A DNA stretch of 64,000 nucleotides. Source: Kocuria rosea subsp. polaris. GTDB lineage: Bacteria > Actinomycetota > Actinomycetes > Actinomycetales > Micrococcaceae. The notes under the pieces were generated by a model, which saw nothing but the letters and a program-made list of their open reading frames with translations, was not told the DNA's origin and did not search any database. Every line of letters begins with the position of its first letter. The stretch's first letter is position 1. The DNA is taken from assembly GCF_001483755.1 (NCBI RefSeq), contig NZ_LQBK01000017.1, forward strand, positions 1 to 64,000. Direction: 5' to 3'. Shown here piece after piece: positions 43,656 through 53,437 of the stretch. The position numbers and the translations under genes were made by a program.

Positions 43656-44029
43656 CGGCGGCTCCGGCGCCCGCGAGCGTGCGCGTGGACGTGTGGCTGT
43701 GGGCGGTGCGCGTGTTCAAGACCCGCTCCGCCGCGACGGCCGCGTGCCGCGCCGGGCACGTGAAGATCGACGGGACCTCGGTCAAGGCCGCCCAGCCGGT
43801 GCGGCCCGGCCAGCGGGTGGCCGTGCGCCGCCCCGGCCACGAGCAGGTCCTGGAGGTGGTGCAGCTGCTGACCAAGCGCGTCGGGGCTCCGGTGGCCGCG
43901 AAGGCCTACGTGGACCGCAGCCCGCCCCCGCCACCCGCGCTGCACGCGGCCGTCCCGCGGCGGGACCGGGGCACCGGCCGGCCCACCAAGAAGGACCGCC
44001 GGGAGATGGACCGCCTCCGGGGTCTCTGA
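43652..44029 (+). CDS. hslR: S4-domain RNA-binding protein (Hsp15/YlmH-type)
   Basis: A 125-aa protein with an N-terminal S4 domain, RVDVWLWAVRVFKTRSAATAACRAGHVKIDGTSVKAAQPVRPGQ, typical of Hsp15, which binds stalled 50S subunits with peptidyl-tRNA. The C-terminal tail is basic and proline-rich. The GAGGAGG before the ATG at 43652 is also inside a possible 16-aa leader ORF that ends at the same ATGA. Solitary. Confidence 0.82.
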   Translation: MTAAPAPASVRVDVWLWAVRVFKTRSAATAACRAGHVKIDGTSVKAAQPVRPGQRVAVRRPGHEQVLEVVQLLTKRVGAPVAAKAYVDRSPPPPPALHAAVPRRDRGTGRPTKKDRREMDRLRGL

Positions 44030-44158
44030 GGGCCCCGGCGCGCCCGGCTCCGGGCCGGCTCCCAGGAAGGCGCAGAATAATCCCCACTGCACGTGTGCCG
44101 TGGGTCACCCCGCCGTCCGGTGGTCCGACCCGCGGCCGGAACCCGAGGAATTCGACCC

Positions 44159-45616
44159 ATGGCACTGCTGGACACATCGGTGTGGACCGGAAAGATCTAC
44201 GTCAACGGGTGGCGCGACGGCCGCGGCGGCACCGAGGACGTCACGAACCCGTCGACGGACGAGACGCTGGGGCAGATCGGCTTCGCGTCCCCCGAGGACG
44301 TGTACGAGGCGGCGGAGAAGGCCGCGGCGGCCCAGAAGGAGTGGGCGGCGCTGAAGCCCTCCGAGCGCGCCGCGGTGCTGCGCCGCGCCGGCCTCCTGTT
44401 CGAGGAGCACGCCGAGGAGGTCATGGACTGGGTGGTCCGGGAGACCGGGGCGATCCAGCCCAAGGCCGGGCTGGAGGCCTCGGTCGCGGCCGCGGAGTGC
44501 TACGAGTCCTCCGCGCTGCCGACCCATCCGCACGGGGAGTACCTGCCCTCCGACGCGCCGCACTGGTCGCTGTCCCGCCGGGTGCCGGCCGGGGTGGTCT
44601 CGGTCATCTCGCCGTTCAACTTCCCGCTGATCCTCTCGATCCGCTCCGTGGCCCCCGCCCTCGCTCTGGGCAACGCGGTGCTGCTCAAGCCGGACCCCCG
44701 CACCTCGGTCACGGGCGGCGCGCTCATCATGCGCGTGTTCGAGGAGGCCGGGCTGCCGCCCGGGGTCCTGCAGCTGCTGCCCGGCGGCGGCGACGTGGGG
44801 GCCGCCACGGTCGAGGCCCCGCAGGTGGACGTCGTGTCCTTCACCGGGTCCACCGCGGCGGGACGGCACGTGGGCGCCGCCGCGGCGCAGCACCTCAAGC
44901 GGGCCCACCTGGAGCTCGGCGGCAACAACGTGGTCATCGTGCTGCCGGGCGCGGACGTGGACCTGGCCGCCGGGGTCGGGGCGATGGGCTCCTTCTTCCA
45001 CCAGGGCCAGATCTGCATGACCACCGGGCGCCACCTGGTGCACGAGGACCTGCACGACGAGTACGTGGACAAGCTCGCGGCGAAGGCCGAGGCGCTGGTG
45101 GTCGGGGATCCCGCCGAGGGGCCCGTGCACCTGGGCCCGATCATCGACGAGCGCCAGCTCAAGTCCATCGACGCGATCGTGCAGGAGACCGCCATCGCCG
45201 GCGCCCGGGTGGTCGCCGGCGGCTCCCACGACGGGCTGTTCTACCGGCCCACGGTGCTCGCCGACCTGACCCACGAGATGACGGCCTGGAAGGACGAGAT
45301 CTTCGGCCCGGTGGCCCCCGTGATGAAGGTGTCCAGCGCCGAGGAGGCGGTGGAGTTCGCCAACGCCTCCGAGTACGGCCTCTCGGTGTCGATCATCGGG
45401 GACGTCGGCGAGGCCATGAAGATCGCCGACCGGATCCGCTCCGGCAAGATCCACATCAACGAGATGACGGTCGCCGACGAGGCCAACGCCCCCTTCGGCG
45501 GCATGGGCGCCTCGGGCACCGGCTCCCGGTTCGGCGGACCCACCGCCAACATCGACGCGTTCACCGAGACGCAGTGGATCACGATCAGCCCGGACGTCCC
45601 GCACTACCCCTTCTGA
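44159..45616 (+). CDS. Aldehyde dehydrogenase, benzaldehyde/vanillin type
   Basis: A 485-aa NAD(P)-dependent dehydrogenase. The active glutamate is in LELGGNNVVIV and the cysteine in HQGQICMTTGRH. FNFPL and TGSTAAG provide the cofactor binding. This subclass acts on aromatic aldehydes such as benzaldehyde and vanillin. It is unlinked to, but could feed, the vanillate operon 16 kb away. The ATG at 44159 is favoured by GAGGAA upstream; a start at 44093 would add 22 unconserved residues. Confidence 0.84.
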   Translation: MALLDTSVWTGKIYVNGWRDGRGGTEDVTNPSTDETLGQIGFASPEDVYEAAEKAAAAQKEWAALKPSERAAVLRRAGLLFEEHAEEVMDWVVRETGAIQPKAGLEASVAAAECYESSALPTHPHGEYLPSDAPHWSLSRRVPAGVVSVISPFNFPLILSIRSVAPALALGNAVLLKPDPRTSVTGGALIMRVFEEAGLPPGVLQLLPGGGDVGAATVEAPQVDVVSFTGSTAAGRHVGAAAAQHLKRAHLELGGNNVVIVLPGADVDLAAGVGAMGSFFHQGQICMTTGRHLVHEDLHDEYVDKLAAKAEALVVGDPAEGPVHLGPIIDERQLKSIDAIVQETAIAGARVVAGGSHDGLFYRPTVLADLTHEMTAWKDEIFGPVAPVMKVSSAEEAVEFANASEYGLSVSIIGDVGEAMKIADRIRSGKIHINEMTVADEANAPFGGMGASGTGSRFGGPTANIDAFTETQWITISPDVPHYPF

Positions 45617-45641
45617 GCGCCGCCCCCTCCGGGCAGCGCAC

Positions 45642-45669
45642 GGCCCACCGCCCGGCCGGGCGGTGGGCC
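45642..45669 (+). terminator. Terminator of the aldehyde dehydrogenase gene
   Basis: A 28-bp near loopless palindrome: GGCCCACCGCCCGG directly joined to its complement. It overlaps the left arm of the following inverted repeat by four bases. Confidence 0.6.
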
Positions 45670-45730
45670 GCGGGGACGGGAGGTCGTCGGTAGCCTGGAC
45701 CGGTGACCACGACCTCCCGTCCCCGCGGCC
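45666..45730. repeat. 22-bp inverted repeat spanning the MATE start codon
   Basis: The arms at 45666-45687 and 45709-45730 are perfect complements (core GCGGGGACGGGAGGTCGT). They enclose a 21-nt spacer containing TAGCCT and the GTG start of the MATE gene, so the right arm codes for its first residues. Confidence 0.85.
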
Positions 45731-47055
45731 TCAACCGGCAGATCCTGGCCCTGGCGGTCCCCGCCTTCGGGGCGCTCGTGGCCGAGCCGCTGTTCCTGCT
45801 GGCGGACTCCGCCATCGTCGGCCACCTCGGCACGCCCCAGCTCGCCGGCGTGGGCGTGGCGGCGGCCGTGCTGCAGACGGTCGTGGGGCTCATGGTCTTC
45901 CTCGCCTACAGCACCACCCCGGCGGTCGCCCGGCACCTCGGTGCGGGTCGGCTCCACGAGGCCGTGGCGGTGGGCCGGGACGGGCTGTGGGTGGCCGCGG
46001 GACTCGGCCTGCTCCTGTCCGCGGCGGGCTGGGCGGCGGGCCGCCCGCTGCTGGCGCTGATGGGCGCGCGCGGCGAGGTCCTCGAGCACGCCGTCGTGTA
46101 CCTGCACTGGTCCCTGCCCGGGCTCACCGCGATGCTCCTGGTGCTCGCGGCCACCGGCGTGCTCCGCGGGCTCCAGGACACCAGGACGCCGCTGCTCATC
46201 GCCGGGATCGGGGCCGCGGCCAACGCGGGGCTCAACCTCCTGCTCGTCCACGGCGCGGGCCTGGGCGTGGCCGGCGCGGCGATCGGCACGAGCGCCGTGC
46301 AGTGGGCCATGGCCCTGGCCTACCTCCGGATCCTCCGCCGGCTCGCCCGCGAGCACGGCGTGGGGGCCTCGACCACGTGGCCGCGCCTGCGCTCGCACCT
46401 CGCGGTGGGCTCCTGGCTCATGCTCCGCACCGTGTCCCTGCGGGTGGCCATCCTCGCGACCGTCCTGGTGGTCACCGGACAGGGGGCGCAGAACCTCGCG
46501 GCGCACCAGCTCGTGATGACGGTGTTCAACTTCCTGGCGTTCGCCCTGGACGCCCTCGCCATCGCCGCGCAGGCACTGCTGGGCCGGGACATGGGGGCGC
46601 GGGACGTCGGGGACCCCTCGCAGCGCCGGGCGGTCCGGGCGCTGATGGACCGGCTGGTCCTGTGGGGGCTCGGCTTCGGCGTGCTGACCGGTCTCCTCGT
46701 GGCCCTGGTCGGCACGCGGCTGGGCTTCCTGCTCAGCCCCGACCCGGCGGTGCAGGCCCTCTTCGCGGCGGGGCTGCTGGTGGTGGCGGTCGGCCAGCCG
46801 CTGGCCGCCTACGTCTTCGTCCTGGACGGCGTGCTCATCGGGGCCGGGGACGCCCGCTACCTCGCGGTGGCCGGGGTGCTCAACCTCGCGGTCTACGCCC
46901 CGCTGCTGGTGCTCGTCGCGCTCCGCGCGGGGTCGGGGACCGGAGGGTTCGTGTGGCTGTGGGCCGCCTACGCCGGCGGGTACCTGGGGGCCCGCGCCCT
47001 GACCCTGGGGCTGCGTGCCCGCGGCGACTCCTGGCTGCTCAGGAACGCTCGGTAA
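45703..47055 (+). CDS. MATE-family efflux transporter (DinF subgroup)
   Basis: A 450-aa protein with 12 hydrophobic segments in two halves. ILALAVPAFGALVAEPLFLLADSAIVGHLGTPQLAGVGVA and the middle RTVSLRVAILATVLVV fit DinF/NorM transporters that export cationic drugs with Na+ or H+. The GTG at 45703 has TAGCCT 6 nt before it and no Shine-Dalgarno, so a leaderless start is likely. A 22-bp inverted repeat wraps the start. Confidence 0.85.
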   Translation: MTTTSRPRGLNRQILALAVPAFGALVAEPLFLLADSAIVGHLGTPQLAGVGVAAAVLQTVVGLMVFLAYSTTPAVARHLGAGRLHEAVAVGRDGLWVAAGLGLLLSAAGWAAGRPLLALMGARGEVLEHAVVYLHWSLPGLTAMLLVLAATGVLRGLQDTRTPLLIAGIGAAANAGLNLLLVHGAGLGVAGAAIGTSAVQWAMALAYLRILRRLAREHGVGASTTWPRLRSHLAVGSWLMLRTVSLRVAILATVLVVTGQGAQNLAAHQLVMTVFNFLAFALDALAIAAQALLGRDMGARDVGDPSQRRAVRALMDRLVLWGLGFGVLTGLLVALVGTRLGFLLSPDPAVQALFAAGLLVVAVGQPLAAYVFVLDGVLIGAGDARYLAVAGVLNLAVYAPLLVLVALRAGSGTGGFVWLWAAYAGGYLGARALTLGLRARGDSWLLRNAR

Positions 47056-47106
47056 CAAGCGGGGGCGCACCCGGGGGATGTGGGGCGGATCACCTACGAT
47101 GCCACT

Positions 47107-48087
47107 ATGAACAGTGATTCCCGCGCAGAGAACCAGTCCGCCGCCGACTCCGGGCACAACGTGGTGCTCGTCGGCATCGACGGCTCCGACCAGGCCCGCC
47201 ACGCCCTCGAGCGCGCCATCGACGAGGCCCGGGCCCAGGACCTGACGGTGCGCCTGCTGGGCGCCTACCCGGTCATCGGGGTCGGGGACCCCGGGCTCGA
47301 GATGCGGTTCACCGAGGCCGTGATGAAGGAGAACGCCGAGCACCTGGCCGAGGCCCGGCAGGCCGTGGAGCAGGCGGGGCTGCCCGTCGAGGTCGTCGAG
47401 GCGGCCGGGGACGCCGCCAAGGCCGTCGTGGAGCAGTCGGGCGAGGCCGCCCTCGTGGTCATGGGCAAGCGCGGGCGCGGCGGCGCGCTGCGCGGCCGGC
47501 TGGGCTCGGTGTCCGCGGCCGTCGCGGCGCACGCCAAGAGCCCGGTCATCATCGTCCCCGAGGCCGCGGAGAGCCGGCACTCCGAACGGCGCGGCGGCAG
47601 CGCGGGCGACTTCGCGCTCGAGGCCGAGGGCCCGGTCAAGGCCGACGAGATCGACTTCACCGGCCGGGTGGTCGTGGGCCTGGACGCCCTCGGCTCGCGC
47701 AGCCCCGCGCTGGGGAAGGCCGTGGCGTACGCCCAGGAGCACGGCAAGTCCCTGGCGCTGGTCTCCGTGAACGGTGCCCTGTCCGGCACGCCCGCCTGGT
47801 TCCAGGACGAGTTCAACCAGGCGCGGTACTTCCACGAGGCCGACCGGAAGCTCACCGAGATCTCCGACGAGATCGCCGCCGAGCACCCCGAGCTGACGGT
47901 GGAGCACCACATCTTCGTGGGCCGCCCGGGCCGTATCCTGATGAACGCCACGCACTCCGCGGACCTGGTCGTGGTGGGCTCCCGCGGCATCGGCGGCTTC
48001 CGGGGACTGCTGCTCGGCTCGGTGTCCCAGGCGGTGCTGGAGAACGCCACCGGCCCGGTCATGGTCGTGCCCGCGCACCGCCCCTGA
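47107..48087 (+). CDS. Universal stress protein, two domains
   Basis: A 326-aa protein with two USP domains. The first carries VLVGIDGSDQARHALERAI and MGKRGRGGALRGRLGSVSAAV, the second VVGSRGIGGFRGLLLGSVSQAV, both with the G-2x-G-9x-G(S) nucleotide motif, so it should bind ATP. The ATG at 47107 has TACGAT 6 nt upstream and no ribosome site. A second, similar gene follows, indicating a tandem duplication. Confidence 0.85.
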   Translation: MNSDSRAENQSAADSGHNVVLVGIDGSDQARHALERAIDEARAQDLTVRLLGAYPVIGVGDPGLEMRFTEAVMKENAEHLAEARQAVEQAGLPVEVVEAAGDAAKAVVEQSGEAALVVMGKRGRGGALRGRLGSVSAAVAAHAKSPVIIVPEAAESRHSERRGGSAGDFALEAEGPVKADEIDFTGRVVVGLDALGSRSPALGKAVAYAQEHGKSLALVSVNGALSGTPAWFQDEFNQARYFHEADRKLTEISDEIAAEHPELTVEHHIFVGRPGRILMNATHSADLVVVGSRGIGGFRGLLLGSVSQAVLENATGPVMVVPAHRP

Positions 48088-48139
48088 GCGGGCGTTCCCG
48101 GCACCACACCCCCACGGCGAGCACAGGGAGCAGCGGCAC

Positions 48140-49033
48140 ATGACGGAGCAGATCGTCGTCGGCTACGACGGGTCCGAGAACAGCGAGCGGGCCCTGGACT
48201 GGGCCGTCCGGGAGGCCGCCGCCCGCGGCGGCGAGCTCAAGGTGGTGGTCTCCATGGGGCGGCCCGTGGCCGTGGACCCCAGTCTCTACGGGCCGTTCCT
48301 GGAGGCGATCGAGGAGGAGGCGGACAAGCTGGCCGGCGCCGCCGTCAGCCGGGCCCGGGACGCCGGCGTCCCGGCGGTCGCCGTGGTCGAGCGCGGTGAC
48401 GCGGCTGGGGTCCTGGTGCACGAGTCGGAGGGCGCCGCGGCCCTGGTGCTCGGCCGGCGCGGCCGCCGCGGCGTGCGCGGACGCCTCGGGTCGGTCACGG
48501 CCGCGGCGTCCGCGCACGCGAAGTGCCCCGTGATCGTCCTCCCGGACCGCTGGGACCCGGAGGCGAGGGCCGCCCAGGGCACGGCCGGGCCCTTCGCCGG
48601 CCGCGTGGTGGTCGGCGTGGACCGGCTCGGGCGGGACAACCCGGCCGTGCTGGCGGCCGGACGGTACGCGGTGCGGCACGGCGCGGGCCTGGCGCTGATC
48701 ACCGTGGTCCCGGAGGCGCTGAGCATGCCGACGGGCTCCGCCGACCTGGACCGGGCCGTGCGCGAGCAGCTCACCGAGCCCGCCCAGGGGCTCGTGGACC
48801 AGGTCGCGGCGTCGGTGCGGGAGGACCACCCCGACCTCGACGTCCGGACGTTCGTCTTCTCCGGCACGCCCGCGGACCAGCTCGTGGAGGCCGGGCGGTC
48901 GGCGGAGCTCGTGGTGGTCGGCAGCCGCGGCTACGGCGGGTTCCGGGGACTGCTCATGGGCTCCGTCTCGCAGGCCGTGCTCAACGAGGGCGAGGGCCCC
49001 GTGATGGTGGTCCCGAACCGCCGGAAGGACTGA
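48140..49033 (+). CDS. Universal stress protein, two domains
   Basis: A 297-aa paralogue of the previous gene. The first domain (VVGYDGSENSERALDWAV, then LGRRGRRGVRGRLGSVTAAASAHA) and second (VVGSRGYGGFRGLLMGSVSQAVL) keep the ATP loop. It begins 52 bases downstream and is likely co-transcribed. The most similar stretches are the C-terminal loops, so duplication rather than import is probable. Confidence 0.85.
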   Translation: MTEQIVVGYDGSENSERALDWAVREAAARGGELKVVVSMGRPVAVDPSLYGPFLEAIEEEADKLAGAAVSRARDAGVPAVAVVERGDAAGVLVHESEGAAALVLGRRGRRGVRGRLGSVTAAASAHAKCPVIVLPDRWDPEARAAQGTAGPFAGRVVVGVDRLGRDNPAVLAAGRYAVRHGAGLALITVVPEALSMPTGSADLDRAVREQLTEPAQGLVDQVAASVREDHPDLDVRTFVFSGTPADQLVEAGRSAELVVVGSRGYGGFRGLLMGSVSQAVLNEGEGPVMVVPNRRKD

Positions 49034-49170
49034 CCGGTCCGCCCGCAGGAGGAGCGCCCGGCCCGGGACGGCCGCGGAACTCCTCCTCCCGGAGGTTCTC
49101 CGGACCGGGGCCGCCGGGCCATCCTGGGGACGAGCCCGCGGACCCGCCGCGGACGGAGGAGGGGCGCACC

Positions 49171-50043
49171 GTGGACCGCAGAGGACTCGCCGGGACCGCC
49201 CTGGTCCTCGCCGCGCTCACCGGGTGCTCGGCCCCGGTGGAGGTCCCGGACCCGCCCGCCGGGTCCAACGTGCTGGACGCGGCCGGCGTCCTGACCGACG
49301 CGCAGGAGCAGGAGCTCGACGCCCTGATCGAGGACCGCAACGCGAGCACGGACGCCGCCCGCGTCGCCGTGCTCACCGTGGAGGAGGCAGCCGGGTCGAT
49401 CGAGGACCACGCCCGCGAGGTCGCCGCGGCCTGGGAGGTGGGCGACGCCGGGGCGGACAACGGCGTGCTCGTGGTCGCCGCCACCGAGGACCGGGAGCTG
49501 CGGATCGAGTCGGCGGACGGGGTGCGCGAGGCCTTCTCGGACGACGAGGCGCAGCGGGTGGTCGACGACGTGCTGGCGCCGGCCTTCGCGGACGGGCGCT
49601 ACGCGCAGGGCCTGAACGGGGCCGTCGAGCAGATCTACACCTACGCGCAGGGCGGGGAGCCGCCGCAGGAGCCCTTCGACTGGGCCCTGCTCGGCTGGGT
49701 CGCCGGCGGCTTCGGCCTGGTCATAGCGCTGGTGGCGTGGTGGATCGTCGCAGACCTCCGCCGCCGGCGCCGGATCGCCGACGAGGAGCTCCGGGCGGCC
49801 GGGCAGCGCGACCCCGGGCTGCGGCTCACCGATGAGCAGCGCGAGGCCTACCGGAAGTACCGCTACCACCACCGCAAGCAGGACGCCGTGACGAACCCCG
49901 CCGTCTGGCTGCCGCTCTACCTGGCCGACCCGGGGCTGTACTCCGGCGGCTCGGGCGGAGGCACGGGCGGGGACGGACCGGGCGGCTCCTCGTTCGGCGG
50001 GGGCGGCGGCTTCACCGGCGGCGGGGCGTCCGGAAGCTACTGA
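49171..50043 (+). CDS. TPM domain-containing membrane protein
   Basis: A 290-aa protein. A lipoprotein-like signal (VLAALTGCS) precedes the TPM domain (DAAGVLTDAQEQELDALIEDRN, then AAWEVGDAGADNGVLVVAATEDRELRIES). One membrane helix (WVAGGFGLVIALVAWWIV) follows, then a basic stretch and a glycine-rich tail GGSGGGTGGDGPGG. TPM proteins are proposed to assist membrane-complex repair or have phosphatase activity. GTG start at 49171 with GGAGGAGG. Confidence 0.82.
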   Translation: MDRRGLAGTALVLAALTGCSAPVEVPDPPAGSNVLDAAGVLTDAQEQELDALIEDRNASTDAARVAVLTVEEAAGSIEDHAREVAAAWEVGDAGADNGVLVVAATEDRELRIESADGVREAFSDDEAQRVVDDVLAPAFADGRYAQGLNGAVEQIYTYAQGGEPPQEPFDWALLGWVAGGFGLVIALVAWWIVADLRRRRRIADEELRAAGQRDPGLRLTDEQREAYRKYRYHHRKQDAVTNPAVWLPLYLADPGLYSGGSGGGTGGDGPGGSSFGGGGGFTGGGASGSY

Positions 50044-50046
50044 GCA

Positions 50047-50080
50047 CCCCGCGCGCGGGGGCGTGCGCCCCCGCGCGGGG
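50047..50080 (+). terminator. Terminator of the TPM gene
   Basis: Strong GC hairpin CCCCGCGCG(CG)GGGGGC / GCCCCCGCGCGGGG, with a two-base bulge, starting 4 bases after the stop. Confidence 0.6.
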
Positions 50081-50108
50081 CGGCACCGGCCGGCCGGGGC
50101 AGAACGGC

Positions 50109-50144
50109 TCGGCGAAGCGGGACCGTTCGGCGAAGCGGGACCGC
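50109..50144. repeat. Two tandem 18-bp repeats
   Basis: TCGGCGAAGCGGGACCGT and TCGGCGAAGCGGGACCGC, head to tail, abutting the pdxT stop codon. They differ only in the last base. Confidence 0.8.
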
Positions 50145-50743
50145 TCAGGCGGGGAGGCCGCGCCGGGCGGCCACGAGGGAGAGCAGGTGCCGGTGGACCG
50201 TGGTCTCCCCGGTCAGCTCGGGGTGGAACGAGATGCCGACGACGGCGCCGCTCGCCACCGCGACCACCTGCCCCCGGTGCCGGGCGAGGACCTCGACGCC
50301 CTCGCCGACACGCGTCACCGCGGGGGCCCGGATGAAGGCCGCGCGCACGACGTCCCCGGCGCCGCCCCAGGCCAGGGTGACCTCCTCGGAGGCCGTCTGG
50401 GGGCCGAACGCGTTGCGGGCCACCGTGACGTCCAGGACCCCGAGGGACTGCTGGCCGGGGGCGGGGTCCTCGATGTCGGTGGAGAGCAGGATCAGCCCGG
50501 CGCACGTGCCCAGTGTGGGAAGGCCGCCGAGGACGGCCTCCCGCAGCGGCTCCCGCAGCCCGAACAGGCGCAGCAGCCGGTCCACGGTGGAGGACTCCCC
50601 GCCGGGCAGCACGATCGCGTCCAGCCCGGCGAGCTGCTCGGCCGTCTTCACGAGCACGGGCTCGGCGCCGAGCTCCTGCAGCATCGCGGCGTGCTCGGCG
50701 ACCCCGCCCTGCAGGGCGAGGACGCCGACGCGGGGCGCGGAAC

Positions 50744-50747
<4 letters not shown>
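50145..50747 (-). CDS. pdxT: Pyridoxal 5'-phosphate synthase glutaminase subunit
   Basis: A 200-aa glutamine amidotransferase. The triad is C82 (GTCAGLIL) with H175 and E177 (SFHPEL), and LPGGESSTV is the family signature. It releases ammonia from glutamine for PdxS. The GTG at 50747 overlaps the PdxS stop (GTGA), so the subunits are co-translated. Confidence 0.9.
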
Positions 50748-51709
<962 letters not shown>

Positions 51710-51731
51710 GGAGTCCATCCTCCGTTCCGGA

Positions 51732-51776
51732 GTGGTCCATCGACAGGTCCACCATCGATAGAATCTGTTGGACCAC
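51732..51776. promoter_or_regulatory. Candidate PdxR operator region
   Basis: Three GTGGWCC cores occur in 45 bp: plus strand at 51732-51738, minus at 51746-51752 and minus at 51770-51776. The outer two form the inverted repeat GTGGTCCA / TGGACCAC. They resemble the AAAGTGGW(T)CTA site of C. glutamicum PdxR. TAGAAT (51759-51764) is a possible -10 for pdxR. Confidence 0.55.
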
Positions 51777-51817
51777 CGAACATCCTGCGGAGACCTGCGG
51801 GAGAGAGGAGCCGGCCC

Positions 51818-53368
51818 GTGCGGCACCCCCACGACGTGGAGCTGCCCGTGCGCGTGGACCGGGCCGACCCCGCGCCCCTGCCCGCGCAGCTCGTCCAGCA
51901 GCTGCGGGAGCTGGTGGTCTCCGGGGCCCTGCGCCCCGGGGACCCGCTGCCCTCCACGCGCGGGCTCGCCGCCCGGCTGGGGATCTCGCGCGGCTCCGTG
52001 GTCACCGCCTACGACCAGCTCCACGGCGAGGGCTACCTGCACGCGACCAACGGGGCCACGGTGGTCCACCCCGACCTGGCGCGCTCCCGGGCGGAGCCCC
52101 CGGCCGCCCGCACCGGCCCCCGCCCGCCCGTGGCGCGGCCGCGCCGGGCCCGCGAGCGGCCCATGATCGACCTCACGCCCGGGCGGCCCGACACCGGGCG
52201 GCTGGCCACCCCGCAGTGGCGCGCCGCGTGGCGGGACGCCGCGGCCGCCGCCGGGACGGGCGCGCCCCCGCCCCAGGGCTCGGAGCCGCTGCGCGAGCAG
52301 ATCGCCGAGCACCTGCGGCTGATGCGCGGCGTGGTCCGGGACCCCGGGGACCTCTTCGTCACGGCGGGCGCGCGGGACGGGCTCCAGCTGCTGCTCGCGG
52401 TGCTCGGCGGCCACGCGGGCCGCGGGCTGCGGGTCGCCGTCGAGGACCCCGGCTACCCCTCGCTGCGCCGGGTGCCGCAGCGGCTCGGCCACGAGGTGCT
52501 GCCCGTGCCGATCGACGACCAGGGGCTCGACCCCGCCCGGCTGCCGTCCGGCGCCTGGGCCGGCCCGGGGGAGTGGGAGATCGAGCGGCCCCCGGACGCC
52601 GTGATCGTGACCCCCAGCCACCAGTACCCCCTCGGCGCGTCGATGCCCGCCGCCCGCCGGCTCGAGCTGCTCGGCTGGGCGCGCGCCCACGACGCGCTGA
52701 TCGTGGAGGACGACTACGACTCCGAGCTGCGCTACGTGGGCGAGCCGCTCCCGGCGCTGTCCTCCCTCGACCACGCCCCGGGCGCCGCCCCGGAGCCGCC
52801 CGCCCCGGGGCGGCTGCTCGGCGCCGGCGGCCACGTGGCCACGCTGGGCTCCTTCACCAAGGTCCTCGCGCCCGGGCTGGGGGTCGGCTACCTGCTGGCC
52901 CCGCCGGCCCTCCGGGAGGAGCTGCTGCGGCTGCGCACGGACCTGGGCAACCCCGCCTCCGCGGTCGCCCAGGACGCCATGGCCCGGTTCTTGGCCGAGG
53001 GCGGGCTGCGCCGGCACACCGCCCGGATGCGGCGGGAGTACCGGCGCCGGCGGGACCTGCTCACCGCGGCCCTCGCGGGCGTCCGCGGGGTGCGGGCCGT
53101 GCCCATGGACGGCGGGCTGCACGCCGTCCTCGAGTTCACGGGGGAGGTGCCGTTCGAGGAGCAGGACGTCGTGGACCGGGCCGCGGCCGCGGGCGTGCGA
53201 GTGGCGGCGCTGGGCTCGTACTGGGCGCACGGCGCGCGGGGCGCCCGCCGCGGCGTCGTCGTCGGCTTCGGCGCCACCGGCGCCGCCCCGCAGGGGGACG
53301 CCCTGCCGGACGCCCTCGCGGTGCTGGCCCGGGTGCTCTCGGCGCCCGGCCGCGGCTCCGGTCGCTAG
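51818..53368 (+). CDS. pdxR: MocR/PdxR-type regulator
   Basis: A 516-aa protein. The N-terminal GntR winged helix ([49 protein letters not shown]) is joined to an aminotransferase-like domain with the PLP-fold elements [23 protein letters not shown] and the lysine in [13 protein letters not shown]. It activates pdxST and senses PLP. It is divergent from pdxS with the presumed operators between. GTG at 51818 after GAGAGAGGAG. Confidence 0.88.
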   Translation: MRHPHDVELPVRVDRADPAPLPAQLVQQLRELVVSGALRPGDPLPSTRGLAARLGISRGSVVTAYDQLHGEGYLHATNGATVVHPDLARSRAEPPAARTGPRPPVARPRRARERPMIDLTPGRPDTGRLATPQWRAAWRDAAAAAGTGAPPPQGSEPLREQIAEHLRLMRGVVRDPGDLFVTAGARDGLQLLLAVLGGHAGRGLRVAVEDPGYPSLRRVPQRLGHEVLPVPIDDQGLDPARLPSGAWAGPGEWEIERPPDAVIVTPSHQYPLGASMPAARRLELLGWARAHDALIVEDDYDSELRYVGEPLPALSSLDHAPGAAPEPPAPGRLLGAGGHVATLGSFTKVLAPGLGVGYLLAPPALREELLRLRTDLGNPASAVAQDAMARFLAEGGLRRHTARMRREYRRRRDLLTAALAGVRGVRAVPMDGGLHAVLEFTGEVPFEEQDVVDRAAAAGVRVAALGSYWAHGARGARRGVVVGFGATGAAPQGDALPDALAVLARVLSAPGRGSGR

Positions 53369-53437
53369 ACTGACCCGGGCCCCGCGGGCCGTTCCACCAG
53401 GGCCTTCCCGCCCGCACGTCCTCCCGAAAGGCGCACC

